From the NCBI GenBank assembly GCA_028015205.1, contig JAPWFG010000021.1:1054001-1118000 (forward strand): a stretch of 64,000 bases of DNA, read 5' to 3'. The position numbers were made by a program, and so were the translations under genes. This DNA is from Mytilisepta virgata. Its lineage: Eukaryota > Mollusca > Bivalvia > Mytilida > Mytilidae. Within the stretch, counting starts at the first letter, position 1. Every line of letters starts with the position of its first letter. Shown piece by piece: positions 24,431 to 36,640 of the stretch. The notes under the pieces were generated by a model that saw only the letters and a program-made list of their open reading frames with translations, searched no databases and was not told the origin of the DNA.

Positions 24431-24815
24431 GGAGAGATCTGTTCTAGTTTTTGTTCATATACTTTGAATTTGTTTTTATTTCTAGAGAATCCTAGATAAT
24501 TGTCTTTGTATTCTATATTTATTTCTCGGACTTTATTTTTTACACAATCGTTATAGCTGTTCTTATATTTATACTGCGTCTTCATTGATATACACTCTTT
24601 ATTAACTGTTCCTGTATTCTCACTACGTCTTCAATTTTATACTTTTTATTGTGGCTTCATTTTTACACACTCTTTATTGGTTGTTTCTGTTTTCTTACTA
24701 CGTATTGAGTTTTACACTCTTTATTGACTGTTCTTGTATTTTTTCTTTGACCTCATTTTTACACACTCTTTATTGACTGTTCCTGTATTCTTACTACGAA
24801 ATCAATTTTACACTC
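24430..24815. repeat. Degenerate ~50-bp minisatellite, left part
   Basis: Variants of ACACTCTTTATTGACTGTTC, CTGTATTCTTACTACG and TCAATTTTACAC repeat about every 45-60 bases. The same unit resumes at about 26,370 after an inserted element. Confidence 0.8.
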
Positions 24816-26365
24816 TTTTTAGCTCACCTGACCTAAAAGGCCATGTGAGCTATTCTCATCACTTTGCGTCCGTCGTCGTCTGTCGTCGTTAACAATTTTT
24901 CAAACATCTTCTCCTCTGAAACTACTGAATGGATTTGGATAAAACTTAGCATGATTGTTCCTTAGGGTATCCTGCACAAAGTTTATGCTTCAATTTTTGA
25001 TCCGTCGAAAACCATGGCCACTGTTACTAAAAATAGAACATAGGGGTCAAACAACAGTTTTTCGCAAATATCTCAAAAATCATTAGGTTTCGGCAAATTC
25101 TGCAGGTTGAAAGTGTTCAGCATGATGAAAGCTACCTGTGTGCGGATTTTCGTGACAATCTGTCGACTGATGTTAGAGTATTGCCCTTTTTTGACATTTT
25201 TGGCTTTTTTTATGTTATTATTTCAAAAATCTTCTTCTCTGAAACTACTATTCAAAATCAAATGAAACTTGGTAAGATTGTTATTTAGGGTATCCTGCAC
25301 AAAGTTTATGCTTCGATTTTGGATCCGTCGAAAAACATGGCCACTGTTACTAAAAATAGAACATAGGGGTCAAACAACATTTTTTCGCAAATATCTCAAA
25401 AATCATTAGGTTACGACAAATTCTGGCAGATTGAAAGTGTTCAGCATGATGAGAGCTACCTGTGTGCTGATTTTCGTGAAAATCTGTCAACTGATGTTAG
25501 AGTTATTGCCCTTTTTGACATTTTTGGCTTTTTTTTATGTTATTATTTCAAAAATCTTCTCTGAAACTACTATTCAAAATCAAATGAAACTTGGTAAGAT
25601 TGTTCCTTAGGGTATCCTGCAAAAAGTTATTGCTTGGATTTTTGATTGGTCGAAAAACATGTCCACCCTTACTAAAAATAGAACATTGGGATCAAAATGC
25701 TGTTTTTTGCTATTTTTTCCTGAATTATAGAAAGAAAATGAAGATGAAAGCTACTTTCAAGGTAAACATGGTATCCCGAGTTGAATGGTGATGATGAAAG
25801 TTTGTTGTGGAGGGCCATTTTTAAAATGGCTGCCATTTTCCCGCCATTTTTTACACTTGCTCGGATTTCAACAATATTTGGTTTTTAAAGTAAACATGGT
25901 ATCCTTAGTGAATGGTGATGATGAGATTTTTGGTATGGAGCATCTATTGAAGGTCCTTTAGGAAGTTTGCATAAATCTTCCCGGTCCGTGAAACAAAATG
26001 GCCGTCATGAGCATTTACATGTTCTGATTGGTCGAAATTTAAAAGTTCTTCTCCTCTGAAACCGTCAAGCCAAATGAACTGATTTTTAGCTCACCTTTCC
26101 TAAAAGGAAATGTGAGCTTTTGCCATCACTTGGCGTCCGTAGTCGTCTGTCGTCGTCTGTCGTCGTCGTTAACAATTTTTTCAAACATCTTCTCTGAAAC
26201 TACTGAATGGCTGCCATTTTCCCGCCATTTTTTACACTTGCTTGGATTTTAACAATATTTGGTTTTTAAAGTAAACATGGTATCCTTAGTGAATGGTGAT
26301 GATGAGATTTAGTTTATAGTGCATTGTTTGCCAGGTGAGCGATTCAGGCTCTTGAGAGCCTCTTG
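24816..26365 (+). mobile_element. Bivalve AGCTCACC terminal-repeat element, plus copy
   Basis: The left end, TTTTTAGCTCACCTG, folds with ATGTGAGCT about 20 bases in. A run of CGTC and TGTCGTCGT units follows. The right end has the inverted match CAGGTGAGC and then a GGCTCTTGAGAGCC hairpin and TCTTG. The interior holds about two and a half tandem copies of a ~320-bp unit (landmark TAGGGTATCCTGC near 24,965, 25,290 and 25,610). A second complete left end (TTTTTAGCTCACC) starts at 26,086 with its own CGTC run and leads quickly to the shared right end. The locus is therefore a long left portion followed by a short, internally deleted copy. No transposase is present. The mobilisation mechanism is unknown to me. 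Confidence 0.75.
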
Positions 26366-26369
26366 TTTT

Positions 26370-27060
26370 TTACTGTTCTTGCGTTTTTTCTGTGTCTTAA
26401 TTTTACACACTCGTTATTGACTGTTCCTGTACTCTTATTTGGCTTCATTATTACACACTCTTTATTGGATGTTCCTGTATTCTTACTACGAAATGAAGTT
26501 TACACTATTTACTGTTTCTGTATTTTTATTGTGTCTTTATTTTCAAATATTCTTGTCTGACTATTATTGTATTCTTACTACATCTTGAATTTTACACAAC
26601 CTGTACTAGCTCTGTTTATTTCTTTGAATAACGAGAATACTTTAATTACACATTCTTTACTCGCTGTTTCGGTATTCTTACTGTTTTCATTTTTTCAGAC
26701 TCTTTACTGAGTAAAGTCAGGTATTCGAAGGAGGGGACGAAAATAACTCCAAGAACAACGAAGACAAGACCAAAACAATACAAACACAAGACTTAAAAAC
26801 TAAAAACATTAGAACAACATGGACCCAACCAAAAAACAGTTCGTATATATTTTCTATGTTTTCAGTTTTACACACTCTTACTAACTGTTTTTATATTACT
26901 ATTGCGTTTTCAGTCTTACAAATCTTTACCGACTATTCCTGTATACTGAATTTTAATCCTTTTTTAAGAGACTGTTCGCTGACTATTCCTTTACTCTACA
27001 ACTCTCTTATTGATACGCTTTCCTGTATTTTAGTACGTGTTCATTAGTGCCTTTTAACCG
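26370..27060. repeat. Degenerate ~50-bp minisatellite, right part
   Basis: ACTGTTCTTGCGTTTTTTCT, TACACACTC and TTATTGACTGTTCCTGT units continue the array seen before 24,815. The array is interrupted again by a PLE-A tail at 26.71-26.86 kb. Confidence 0.8.
26711..26860 (-). mobile_element. Solo PLE-A 3' tail, minus strand
   Basis: TATTCGAAGGAGGGGA, GAACAACGAAGACAAGACC, ACATGGACCCAACC and AAAAAACAGTTCGTATATAT form the reverse complement of the 20.73-20.9 kb tail, including the same ATATACGAAC edge. No RT is attached, so this is a severely 5'-truncated copy. It lacks about 14 bases (AAATACCAAAGGGA) present in the 54.98 kb tail. Confidence 0.7.
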
Positions 27061-27655
27061 CCTGGATTTGTTTTCTCGCATTTTTTTATCTTTCTGAAAG
27101 TGTTTATGTTTTCTTACGGCGTTTTTCTTGTGTCTATAGGTAATGTACAGTCTTATATTTTCATACTAAGGCTTCCCACAAAAAGTCTGCTTAACTGACT
27201 GTTCGATCCCGTTCTACAATGTATTTATTCCTAAAGGTGAACACAAAAAATACAAATGCGATTGCCTTTGTATTCGTTCTGTATCATTGAGTTGTCATAT
27301 ACATTGAAAATTACGATCTTCTGCAAGATTTAACTAACACAAATTAAACATAGACAATTCCTATTAGTTATAATAACTGGATGTTACCTCACCTGGCTTG
27401 ATTATTTACTGGATTTTACTAATATTTGCAACTGGTGTCGTGAACAGGGCAGTTTTACCTGTTTGGAGCACACAATGTTTCTTCCAGTCTTTTGTGGGGG
27501 TTCACATTACTAGTACCTAAATACAAGTTGTTGTTTTGTGTTTTCTTTAGTTTAGTTATTTCTGAGTAGTATCTGTTATAATTCTCTTGAATTCTCCTTC
27601 TCGGGATTTTAAATTTATCTTATTGTTTCAGTAATTTTACAGTTCCTACTTCGTG
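27060..27655. other. No gene recognised
   Basis: A+T-rich with no recognisable element. Confidence 0.55.
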
Positions 27656-27659
27656 TTTG

Positions 27660-28310
27660 TTTCAAGGGGGTGTGTTCTTATTGTAGTAATTATTACACGA
27701 TGTAGTCAAATCTATAATCGTCTTTATGGTCTTACAATGAACTGAACGTCTGTTTGTTCTACTGTAGTATTAACTCCATAATGAACTTAAAACTTACCAT
27801 CTTTTGTGTTCTTACTGTAGTATTAATTACACAATGATCTTAAAACTTACCGTCTTATGTGTTCTTACTATAGTATTAATTACACAATGAACTTAAAACT
27901 TACCGTCTTTTGTTTTTTTTACTGTAGTATTAATTACACAATAAACTTAAAACTGACCATCTTTTGTGTTCTTACTGTAGTATTAATTACACAATGAACT
28001 TAAAACTGACCATCTTTTGTGTTCTAACTGTAGTATTAACTCCACAATGATGTTAAACTTACCGTATCCGTGTTCGTACTGTAGTATTAACTCCACAATG
28101 ATGTTAAACTTACCGTATTCGTCTTCTTACTGTAGTATTAATTACACAAATAAATGTCAACTTACCCTCTCTGTGTTCTTACTCTAGAAATAATGACACA
28201 ATGAACTTAAAGCTTACCCTCCCTGTGTTCTTATTATAATATTAAATACACAATGAACTTAAAACTTACTTGTCTCCATGTTCTTATTGTAGTTTTAATT
28301 ACCCAAAGAA
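27660..28310. repeat. About 55-bp minisatellite, roughly 9-10 copies
   Basis: The unit reads TGTGTTCTTACTGTAGTATT, AATTACACAATGAACTTAAA, ACTTACCATCTTT. It is clearest at 27,780-28,140 and diverged at both ends. Confidence 0.92.
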
Positions 28311-31300
28311 AGTATCTTTTTTTCTTTTCCATCCAGTTTATCATCTCAAGATGTGTACAGGTAGTCGAACTGATGCTCGATTAGAAAATTATGACTTAAA
28401 TCTTTTTCTCAGTTTACAATGCTAGAACACTTTATACCTGCGGCTGCTTCTCTCTCTTTCAGGGTCATATTCCGGGAGTTATTTCGAGAAAATTTACTTT
28501 TTATGAGTATGCTTCCTTGAGGAGTTTATTTCAATCTTATCGATTTTTCTGATGTAGTATCTTCGATTTTTAAAAATTATATTGTGCCTTCTTTATGGGG
28601 CATTATTTCTATGAATTTCTATTTTTAACTATCCTTTTATATGTACAAGACATGTCCCGTAAATTGAAAGCCAGAATATTTTGACATTGACAATTTTTAT
28701 TTGAACTTATTGACAACTTTAATGCAATTATTCATTATCTTATATACATTGTACTAGATTTAAAAAAAAGACATGTTTGGAAAATACTGACATTTCTCAC
28801 CGGTATTAATTTAGGATTTGGATTTCAAACAGGTGTTCACACTAATACTTACCCAATCACTCGGGTTAGATATTATCAATAGTGTTGAGAGCTTCCCGCT
28901 TAAATGATAGGCCTCAAATCACGTATGACTTGATTCAAATAATTAAAGTGCAACTATATGAATGGAAACCCACTGTTGTCTGCTTGTCAATTTGTGTATG
29001 CATATTAGACAGTAAAAGCATTTGACAATCCAAGGTTCGAAAATAAAAACATAATTTATGACACGCACATACGTTAAAAAGAAATGTAACAATTGTGCAT
29101 GTATACATTATTTATTAGTTAATATGATCGACAAGTATTGTACTCTTAAGTAGTGAATAGAACTATAAGAAAGAGGACTAAGTTTATGTTATATAAATAG
29201 CTTAAGGACCGTGAGATACATGGAAATAAAGATCATTTCCCACATCTTATCTGAAGTAAATATCAGACAAAACAGGAAATGATGTTCATTTAATGTATAT
29301 GACATAAACAAAAAACTATTTGCCTATTGAAGCTCTTTAGTTCGTGAGATCAAGGCCTTAACACTAAGAGATTATAAAGTAATAATATTGTAAAATACAA
29401 AATTATCTAATACTTAAGAACGTGGTAATACACTGAGTTAGAAATGCAGAATAAACAAAACCTATTTGTTAACGTTACTTTAGTAGTCAATGACATGGAA
29501 GTGATTGAATAGTAGCAGCTTACAGGGACTGTTCGAAATACTAAAGAGCTGAAAACCGCATGAATACACCAATGCTGCACGTAACCTAGTACGTGTTTAT
29601 TCTTATAAATGGCTTACTATCTTGGATGGTGGAATGGACGTTTCTAAACGCAGAAAAGTACAAGTATTCGATTGAAATTTTTTAATATTAATTTCTTTCC
29701 TTCTATATGAAAATATAAATCTATTGTATTGAAAAAATGCCTTATAATGCGTTATAAATATGATATTTTCTTTTTTTCAAATTACAGACATGTTTGATAC
29801 CCTCGTGGCTTAATCTAGGCAATGCTTGAATGAAATATTTGTATGAGTCTTGACAATTTTCTTTTCTGTCTTTAAGAAAGAAAGGTTTTGAATACATTTC
29901 AAAATTCAATTGTGGGAAATCCTTGGATTTACCCTAGAAAGTTTATACAATCAGAAATATATTTTGGTTTCTAATGTAAGTTAAATAGGATAGTTTGACA
30001 GAACGCAACAAAGGTCATAGAAGGCTACGGCGGCAAATACTAACATTTTTCCCTAATCCATGTCTAAACATTAAGAAGCATTCCTGTAAAGTAAATTCCA
30101 GTGTCCGTAAGAGGAAATGAACGAGACTGATACAAACCTTCTAACAAGACAATCGTTTTCACCTCGTATGTATTAATCAAAATAATGTTTATATCATACC
30201 AGCTAAGGTAGACACAGAAATATGTAAACACAAAAATAGGAAGGCTGCAACCATGGAAGATACAAAGTACACTAAGAATAGTAAAACTGTTAAGTACGAT
30301 AAATAAAACAAGAGTATTAAACGTATGTTTTCGTAAAAATCGACAGGCCGATATCTACATTTACTGAACCAAAAACAAGGACAGAACGTTGGTGAACCAC
30401 ATAAAAAAAGTGTAATCATAAATCAAACAATTAGGCAAATACTATATCAAACGAAAATTTGTACTGTACATTAAATATGATAAAAACGGACTCAAAGTAA
30501 AATCTCGTATCAACTATTAGAGTCAAGAGGTCTTGCTGTTGTGAAATTTTTGCCGTATTTTTATGGTCAACTGTTGTATTAATAACGTTCGATATTAAAA
30601 TTAAATCTCCGATAATTGGATGAGATGTACATAGGAAATGGTCATTTTTTGCCGGTTGACAAGTTTTAGTAACGTTTCTTCGCCGGTTTCAAAATACTTT
30701 AAAAACTAAGCTGGAGAGATGCAATATTAATATTTACAAAATATAATTTACAGACCTGGATGATTAATTGTCGTTCGGTTTAACAAAAATACAATGTAGC
30801 AATTATAGATACTTGACAATGAATACGATGTGGATAGTACAGAATCTATACAGTACTTGTTTTTAGCGCCCTCTTACGTGGAACGACACAAATCTTTTCT
30901 TAGCCTTAAAACTTCAAAACATCTATTGTAATTAAAAGAATAAGACATTCATTGTGCATCAAATATAACATGTGTACTTTAAAGGATAATTCTACATCAG
31001 AGGGCCGTAAAGAATTTTAAGTTCACATTAAAAGAAATGAACTACATCCCAAAATTAGCAATGGTTGCTACTGGGCTGTACATTTTTTCGTTGTTGTTCA
31101 AACGGAAGCAGAGGAGTGAAATACACGCTAAACACAGGACAAGTGGGTGTTATGTATGATGTTAAGGGTACAGTAATATATTGTTATAAATCTGTCTTAT
31201 AAAGTAATGACGTAAAAGAAGACAAAAGAATAAACAAGTCATTAAAAATATATATCTTATAGTCCTCTTACAAAGAGAAAACAATTCGAATACCTGTTGT

Positions 31301-33325
31301 GAGTCTCTAAAAAAAGATTTATTTTATACAATGAACATATCAAGTATAATTTAGTAAAAGATATACCTGACGAAAGAAACACATCCTGTTCATATCAGTT
31401 TAGATATATTTTCTATTTAATACATAAATCCAAAAGCAGTGACAATATTGAAAACCGACCAATAACCAAACATTTTACGAAGCAGATTTAAATTGAAAAA
31501 AGCTGCAAAAAAAATGTGAAAACCCACCCATTTAAGGTCACAACTATGTCGTTGCAGAGACCCTAGATATTCACAACTTTAATAGACCTACAGTACTATT
31601 TAAGTAACAATTTCATGTCCGTACCTAAATACTAACAACCGGACCTATGATTTCGATATACCGATAGGAACCTGGAGTCCGCCATATGTGGTATCCACTC
31701 ATTGGTACAATGAAAACAATCAATGATACTAATATCGATAAACTGTATTCATGTCTTGCCAGCAGTGCACGAAACCAAAAATGTTGGAAGCCGAACACTG
31801 ACTACAAATATCCTACAAAAAATTCTGAGTTAAATCGATACCTATTATAACGTCAAAAAAAAAAAAAAAAAACTTGTGTTGATTTCTGTTTAGTTATTGT
31901 TGAACTATAAATTGTAGATGTATGCCTTTATGTTCGAATTGACTCTTCATATGGAAAAATGGCTACTGAAAATGTTCAACACACCAAATAAGTTTTGGAT
32001 GGGATTTCCAAGGAAACTCTGACTCAATCAGTAAACATCCTACATTTCCATTTTCGATGTATTATAACTACTAACGTACAATGCAAATTAGGTACCATTT
32101 CATATACTACATTCACATTACTTGGACCTATTGACTCTCTCGCATCTGAACATTACTGTCTCCAAGAAAAAACATTCATTTTAATTACTAGAAAAATATT
32201 TACGACCGGTTGCAATTAAAATTCCAATAATCAGTGCACATTTTATTCACGTATAAACGCTTTTTACTAAATAACTGTGGACATTTATACATATTGTAGA
32301 GTAATTATTCTGTAGACTGTTTTGGATTTATGTTTTTGTTAGCTCTTAGTATGTAACATTGGTCTACTTTAAGCCATTTTAGAGATTCTTCTGAAAATAA
32401 ATTGTTATTTAGAAAGACCAAAGCGATTATTACCCTGGGCGTTTACTTTATTTACGATAACACAGATATTTTATAACTGAAAATAGAAATTTAATAGTGT
32501 CCTTTCAGCCCAAATATATCCCAATGAACTTTCATCATGCCACATCCTGGTTTCTCTCTCTCTTTTCTTTTTATGTCGTTAATTACTGCATTCTCTCCTT
32601 TTTCATTGATTCTATTGTGTTAGTAATTTCTACACGATTCTGTTTTTCATTAGTACGATTCATTTGAACAATTTTATTTTTCTATTGTTTCTTAATTTAA
32701 TTTTCTTTATTTTCTACATTGTAACATACTGATTCTATGACTCATTTAGCTAAGAATGAGATGTAAACTACTGCTTTTCCTGTTTCTCTCGAAAGCATAG
32801 CCATGACCTTCGATGGAGTTTGGCTTTAACGGTTTTGCCATTTTGGATATGAATCTCGTTTACAAATACATGTAATTGGATTACTACTTCAGTTTTCCAC
32901 ACCTTATTATTATTAATTTTCTTTTACTTTTGTAATTATATTTTTTTATTTTAATTTATTTTTATGTGACCTGATTACTGCTGATGTAACAAGATTTTTT
33001 GAATTATGCATATACAATTCATTGAAATTTATATCTGAATGGTACTATTTTCCTGTTTTCAATCCTCTTCAATGTTGTATCAATCACGCTTACTCCATAC
33101 GCTTAGACTTTCGTAGTTTCTTATTCCTCGAAAGTCACTATTCTAGTTTTTAGTTAAAACTGCTGCTGCCTATCAATCTTAAAAGATAAATTCTTTTAAA
33201 ACATTATACATGTATAATAGTATTTGGATGCTGGCGATTTGACATGTCTCGTAAAAATTGCTCAAATAAAGAACTTTAAAATTACTGTTATACAGATATT
33301 AAATTGTGTGGAAATTAAAGAATGC
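28310..33325. other. Five kilobases with nothing recognised
   Basis: I found no reverse transcriptase piece, minisatellite, hairpin or convincing coding block. Short frames (30,189-30,419 minus; 31,995-32,219 plus) lack recognisable motifs. An A run lies at about 31,855-31,871. This is the longest stretch without identifiable repeats, so a regulatory or intronic role is possible but unsupported. Confidence 0.45.
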
Positions 33326-33329
33326 ATAC

Positions 33330-33520
33330 CTTTGTCCTTGCTGGTTTTGGCTTTACATTTTTTGTCCTTTTGGCATTTGATTTGCTCTTCAACTTTTTGG
33401 GTTTATTGTTTCGAAATTTTAGGACTTAACGACAACTGATGAGTCATAAATCGACGAAATTGAACATCTTGTGCATACAAAATTGGTAAATACAAAATTG
33501 GTATCATTGAATATTTGTAC
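33330..33520 (+). repeat. Hammerhead-bearing repeat, copy 2
   Basis: GCTCTTCAACTTTTTGGGTT, the ribozyme, then CTTGTGCATACAAAATTGG and TTGGTATCATTGA follow the order of a very abundant bivalve repeat that I recall as CTCTTCAACTTTGTACTTG ... CTGATGAGTC ... GACGAAAC ... CTGGTACCTTTGATAA. The copy is diverged but collinear. No RT is adjacent. Confidence 0.65.
33432..33472 (+). ncRNA. Hammerhead ribozyme, intact core
   Basis: Core CTGATGA is at 33,436-33,442. Stem II is GTC (443-445) with GAC (453-455) around a 7-base loop, and GAA is at 33,456-33,458. Stem III is weak: A459 with T467 and T460 with A466 around a 5-base loop. The cleavage position is C468, an AUC triplet and an accepted NUH site. 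Stem I is ACAA (432-435) with TTGT (469-472), four pairs and then mismatches. All invariant core bases are present. The short stems I and III make unaided folding doubtful, although dimeric forms with so short a stem III are known for this class. Confidence 0.65.
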
Positions 33521-33614
33521 AGATATCTCGTTATAAACGTTTTCGAATATAATGCATTGCAACAACCTGTGTAGAATGAAAACTTTACGAACATTTGATC
33601 TAATCTTGGTTCCT

Positions 33615-34360
33615 TAGTCTAGTCTATGTAGATTTTGGATGGTTAGGCAAGTCTGTGTATATTTGGTGAGACAAGTCTGAGTAGATTTTGGTTGGTTAGA
33701 CAAGTCTGTGTGGATTTGTTGAGACAGGTCTGTGTATGTTTTGGTTGGTTAGACAAGTCTGTGTAGATTTGGTGAGACAAGTCTGTGTAGATGTTCGTTA
33801 GACAAGTCTGAGTAGATTTTTGTTTCTTAGACAAGTCTGTGTAGATTTTGGTTGGTTAGACAAGTCTGTGTAGATTTGGTGAGACAGGTCTGTGTATGTT
33901 TTAGTTGTTTAGACAAGTCTGTGTAGATTTGGTGAGACAGGTCTGTGTAGATGTTTGTTGGTTAGACAAGTCTGTGTATATTTTTTTTTGTTAGACAAGT
34001 CTGTGTACATTTTGTGAAACGACTCTGTGTAGATATTGGTTTGTTACACAAGTCTGTTTTTTTCTAGTCCTTGTTTCCATAATCAAAAGGACAAATATAC
34101 CTAAGGAGCAAGTTTCTTTTACGAGAAGAGGAAATTATCCTCTTGCTCAACCTCCTACCTGGTGGACGAGGGTAATTTGTGTATGGTTTCCTTCCACTAG
34201 ATAGACTGCCTCCCATAGCTGCCGTTGATTTTATTATCAGAGAAAGATCTAGTCCTTGCTCTATGTGCTAGCTTGAGCTATAAAGACTAGGTAGGTAGGT
34301 AGGTAGGTAGACATGTCTGCGTAGCTTTTGGTTGGTTAGACAAGTCTTTTCTTTTCTTTT
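33615..34360. repeat. Short-period (about 24-30 bp) tandem array with an insert
   Basis: GGTTGGTTAGACAAGTCTGT followed by GTAGATTT alternates with a shorter GGTGAGACAGGTCTGTGTAG form. The array is interrupted at about 34,056-34,287 by unrelated sequence whose two ends both carry CTAGTCCTTG. It ends with two more units near 34,310-34,350. The minus-strand frame here is a by-product of the repeat. Confidence 0.9.
34288..34310. repeat. (GGTA)n microsatellite
   Basis: About six uninterrupted GGTA units at the right edge of the insert in the 33.6-34.4 kb array. Confidence 0.95.
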
Positions 34361-34792
34361 TTTTTTTTGTCTGTAAATTATGCGATATTAATATAATTAC
34401 TGGGCCTTGGTTTCTGTATTTACAGTTTTACTTCTGTATAATCTACTTTCACTATTGCTTTGTAAAATCTGAAAAGTCAACATAAATCAACACTACCAGA
34501 CACGTGGCAACCGAACCAAAAATGCACACTTTGTCACTAACATCAAAACAAACGTCGGAAATTTCTTACAATGAAATTTTTTTTCTTTGGCGTGGTCGAT
34601 TTTGAATGACAAAGCAAATTGTCAACGATGACGAGGTCAAACCTTTTTACATGTCAATAATGGTGATTACAGAGGTTGATTTGTATGTTTATTTTCAAGT
34701 GTAAATCAATTAGAATCTGATATAAGCAGAATTAATGGAACATCGATACATATCTGGCATTCCAAAGGAAAACTATCATCTGTGACATCGCA
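34360..34792. other. No gene recognised
   Basis: Contains a T run near 34,360. Otherwise plain sequence up to the 862-bp duplication. Confidence 0.5.
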
Positions 34793-35654
34793 AGTTGTTT
34801 TTCTAAGAAAACACGGTCATCTCTATGATAAGATAATTGTTTTGTTGTCTACAACATGTAATGAGACTGATGAGAAGTTCACACAACGAAAACCTAAAAT
34901 TAGGAACAAATACTTTTTGACGTTAGCAAGCAATTAGTCGTTTCAGTCTTTATAACACAGCGTGAAACAATAATAAATAAGATAGGTTAAGATGACCATA
35001 GTCTTTAGGTAAGGAAAACACTGGAGCTTCAGGACGACCACAAACAAAAGTTCAAGCAAAGGAAAACACTGGAGCTTTAGGACGACCACGAACAAATGTT
35101 CAAGCAAAGGAAAACACTGGAGCTTTAGGACGACCACAAACAAAGTTCAAGCAAAGGAAAACACTGGAGCTTTTAGTTGGAGAAAATTCTCCCAAATCAC
35201 TGCAGGTTCAGGTCCCAGTATTGGTTTGAAATCTTTGGTAGATATCATTAATGTTATACCTTCAAACGTTTTTGATCTTCAAAATCTCATATGTTAATTC
35301 CTTCAGATTAAAGCATGGAATCAAGCGATAAGATTATCTATATACATGTAATTGCTCGTTAACTATTTAAAATAAACAAAAACCAATTCAGTCATATTAT
35401 TCACCATTGCGTTGAACTAAATCAAACCTTTTCTCCGAAAAAATCTTGATACATTGCAGGCATAGCTTGACCTGGAAATGTACTTTACGTCAATTGTTTT
35501 TTCCTGTATTTTTTACATATACATGTAATAATTTATATAGGGTATCATAAAACTAAGATTTGTCGCGCAATACGTAGTAACGTAAACAAGACTGTAATTT
35601 TTATATGACATTACTTAAGACTATAAATATTCTAAAAATATAAGGGTTCTTGGT
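34793..35654. repeat. 862-bp tandem duplication, copy 1
   Basis: This unit begins AGTTGTTTTTCTAAG and ends TTCTTGGT, and is followed without spacer by a second copy of exactly the same length. Inside it, at about 35,010-35,165, are three to four copies of a 48-bp sub-unit (AAGGAAAACACTGGAGCTTT, AGGACGACCAC, AAACAAAAGTTCAAGC). Because 48 is a multiple of three, the sub-units keep a minus-strand frame open (34,943-35,143) that repeats FVVVLKLQCFPLLE. I regard that frame as a consequence of the repeat. Confidence 0.93.
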
Positions 35655-36516
35655 AGTTGTTTTTCTAAGAAAACACGGTCATCTCTATCATAAGATAATT
35701 GTTGTGTTGTCTACAACATGTAATGAGACTGATGAGAAGTTCACACAACGAAAACCTAAAATTAGGAACAAATACTTTTTGACGTTAGCAAGCAATTAGT
35801 CGTTTCAGTCTTTATAACACAGCGTGAAAATATAATAAATAAGATAGGTTAAGATGACCATAGTCTTTAGGTAAGGAAAACACTGGAGCTTTAGGACGAC
35901 CACAAACAAAAGTTCAAGCAAAGGAAAACACTGGAGCTTTAGGACGACCACGAACAAATGTTCAAGCAAAGGAAAACACTGGAGCTTTAGGACGACCACA
36001 AACAAAGTTCAAGCAAAGGAAAACACTGGAGCTTTTAGTTGGAGAAAATTCTCCCATATCACTGCAGGTTCAGGTTCCAGTATTGGTTTGAAATCTTTGG
36101 TAGATATCATTAATGTTATACCTTCAAACGTTATTGATCTTCAAAATCTCATATGTTAATTCCTTCAGATTAAAGCATGGAATCAAGCGATAAGATTATC
36201 TATATACATGTAATTGCTCGTTAACTATTTAAAATAAACAAAAACCAATTCAGTCATATAATTCACCACTGCGTTGAACTAAATCAAACCTTTTCTCCGA
36301 AAAAATCATGATACATTGCAGGCATAGCTTGACATGGAAATGTACTTTACGTCAATTGTTTTTTCCTGTGTTTTTTACATATACATGTAATAATTTATAT
36401 AGGGTATCATAAAACTAAAATTTGTCGCGCAATACGTAGTAACGTAAACAAGACTGTAATTTTTATATGACATTACTTAAGACTATAAATAGGCTAAAAA
36501 TATAAGGATTCTTGGT
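35655..36516. repeat. 862-bp tandem duplication, copy 2
   Basis: Same length as copy 1. By eye about 18 substitutions and no net indel separate the copies, near 98% identity. The 48-bp sub-units are present at the same offset. The second copy passes into TAGAAAATAATTGTATT, which is itself locally duplicated downstream. Confidence 0.93.
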
Positions 36517-36640
36517 AGAAAATAATTGTATTTGTAAATGCTAATAAGGGCCGATTCTGGAGAAGCAATCAAAAGCAAAACATATAAGGATTCTTGGAAG
36601 AAAATAATTGTATTTTTACATGTAATAATAAGGGCATTTA
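36517..36640. repeat. Local direct duplication
   Basis: ATATAAGGATTCTTGG followed by AGAAAATAATTGTATTT occurs at about 36,500 and again at about 36,580. The second copy repeats the right boundary of the 862-bp unit. Confidence 0.75.

Noticed and set aside
34876..34915. CTGATGA followed by GAAA and a perfect CCTAA/TTAGG hairpin, inside the 862-bp repeat (also at 35,738)
   Set aside because: The 14 bases between core and GAAA do not form stem II, there is no U at the cleavage position and stem I does not pair. A chance core string.
34943..36005. Repeat proteins FVVVLKLQCFPLLE on the minus strand
   Set aside because: The frame exists only because the 48-bp sub-unit is a multiple of three. There is no start context and no coding bias beyond the repeat.
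34793..36516. Pair of long terminal repeats around a retroelement
   Set aside because: The two 862-bp copies abut with no interior and lack TG...CA ends.
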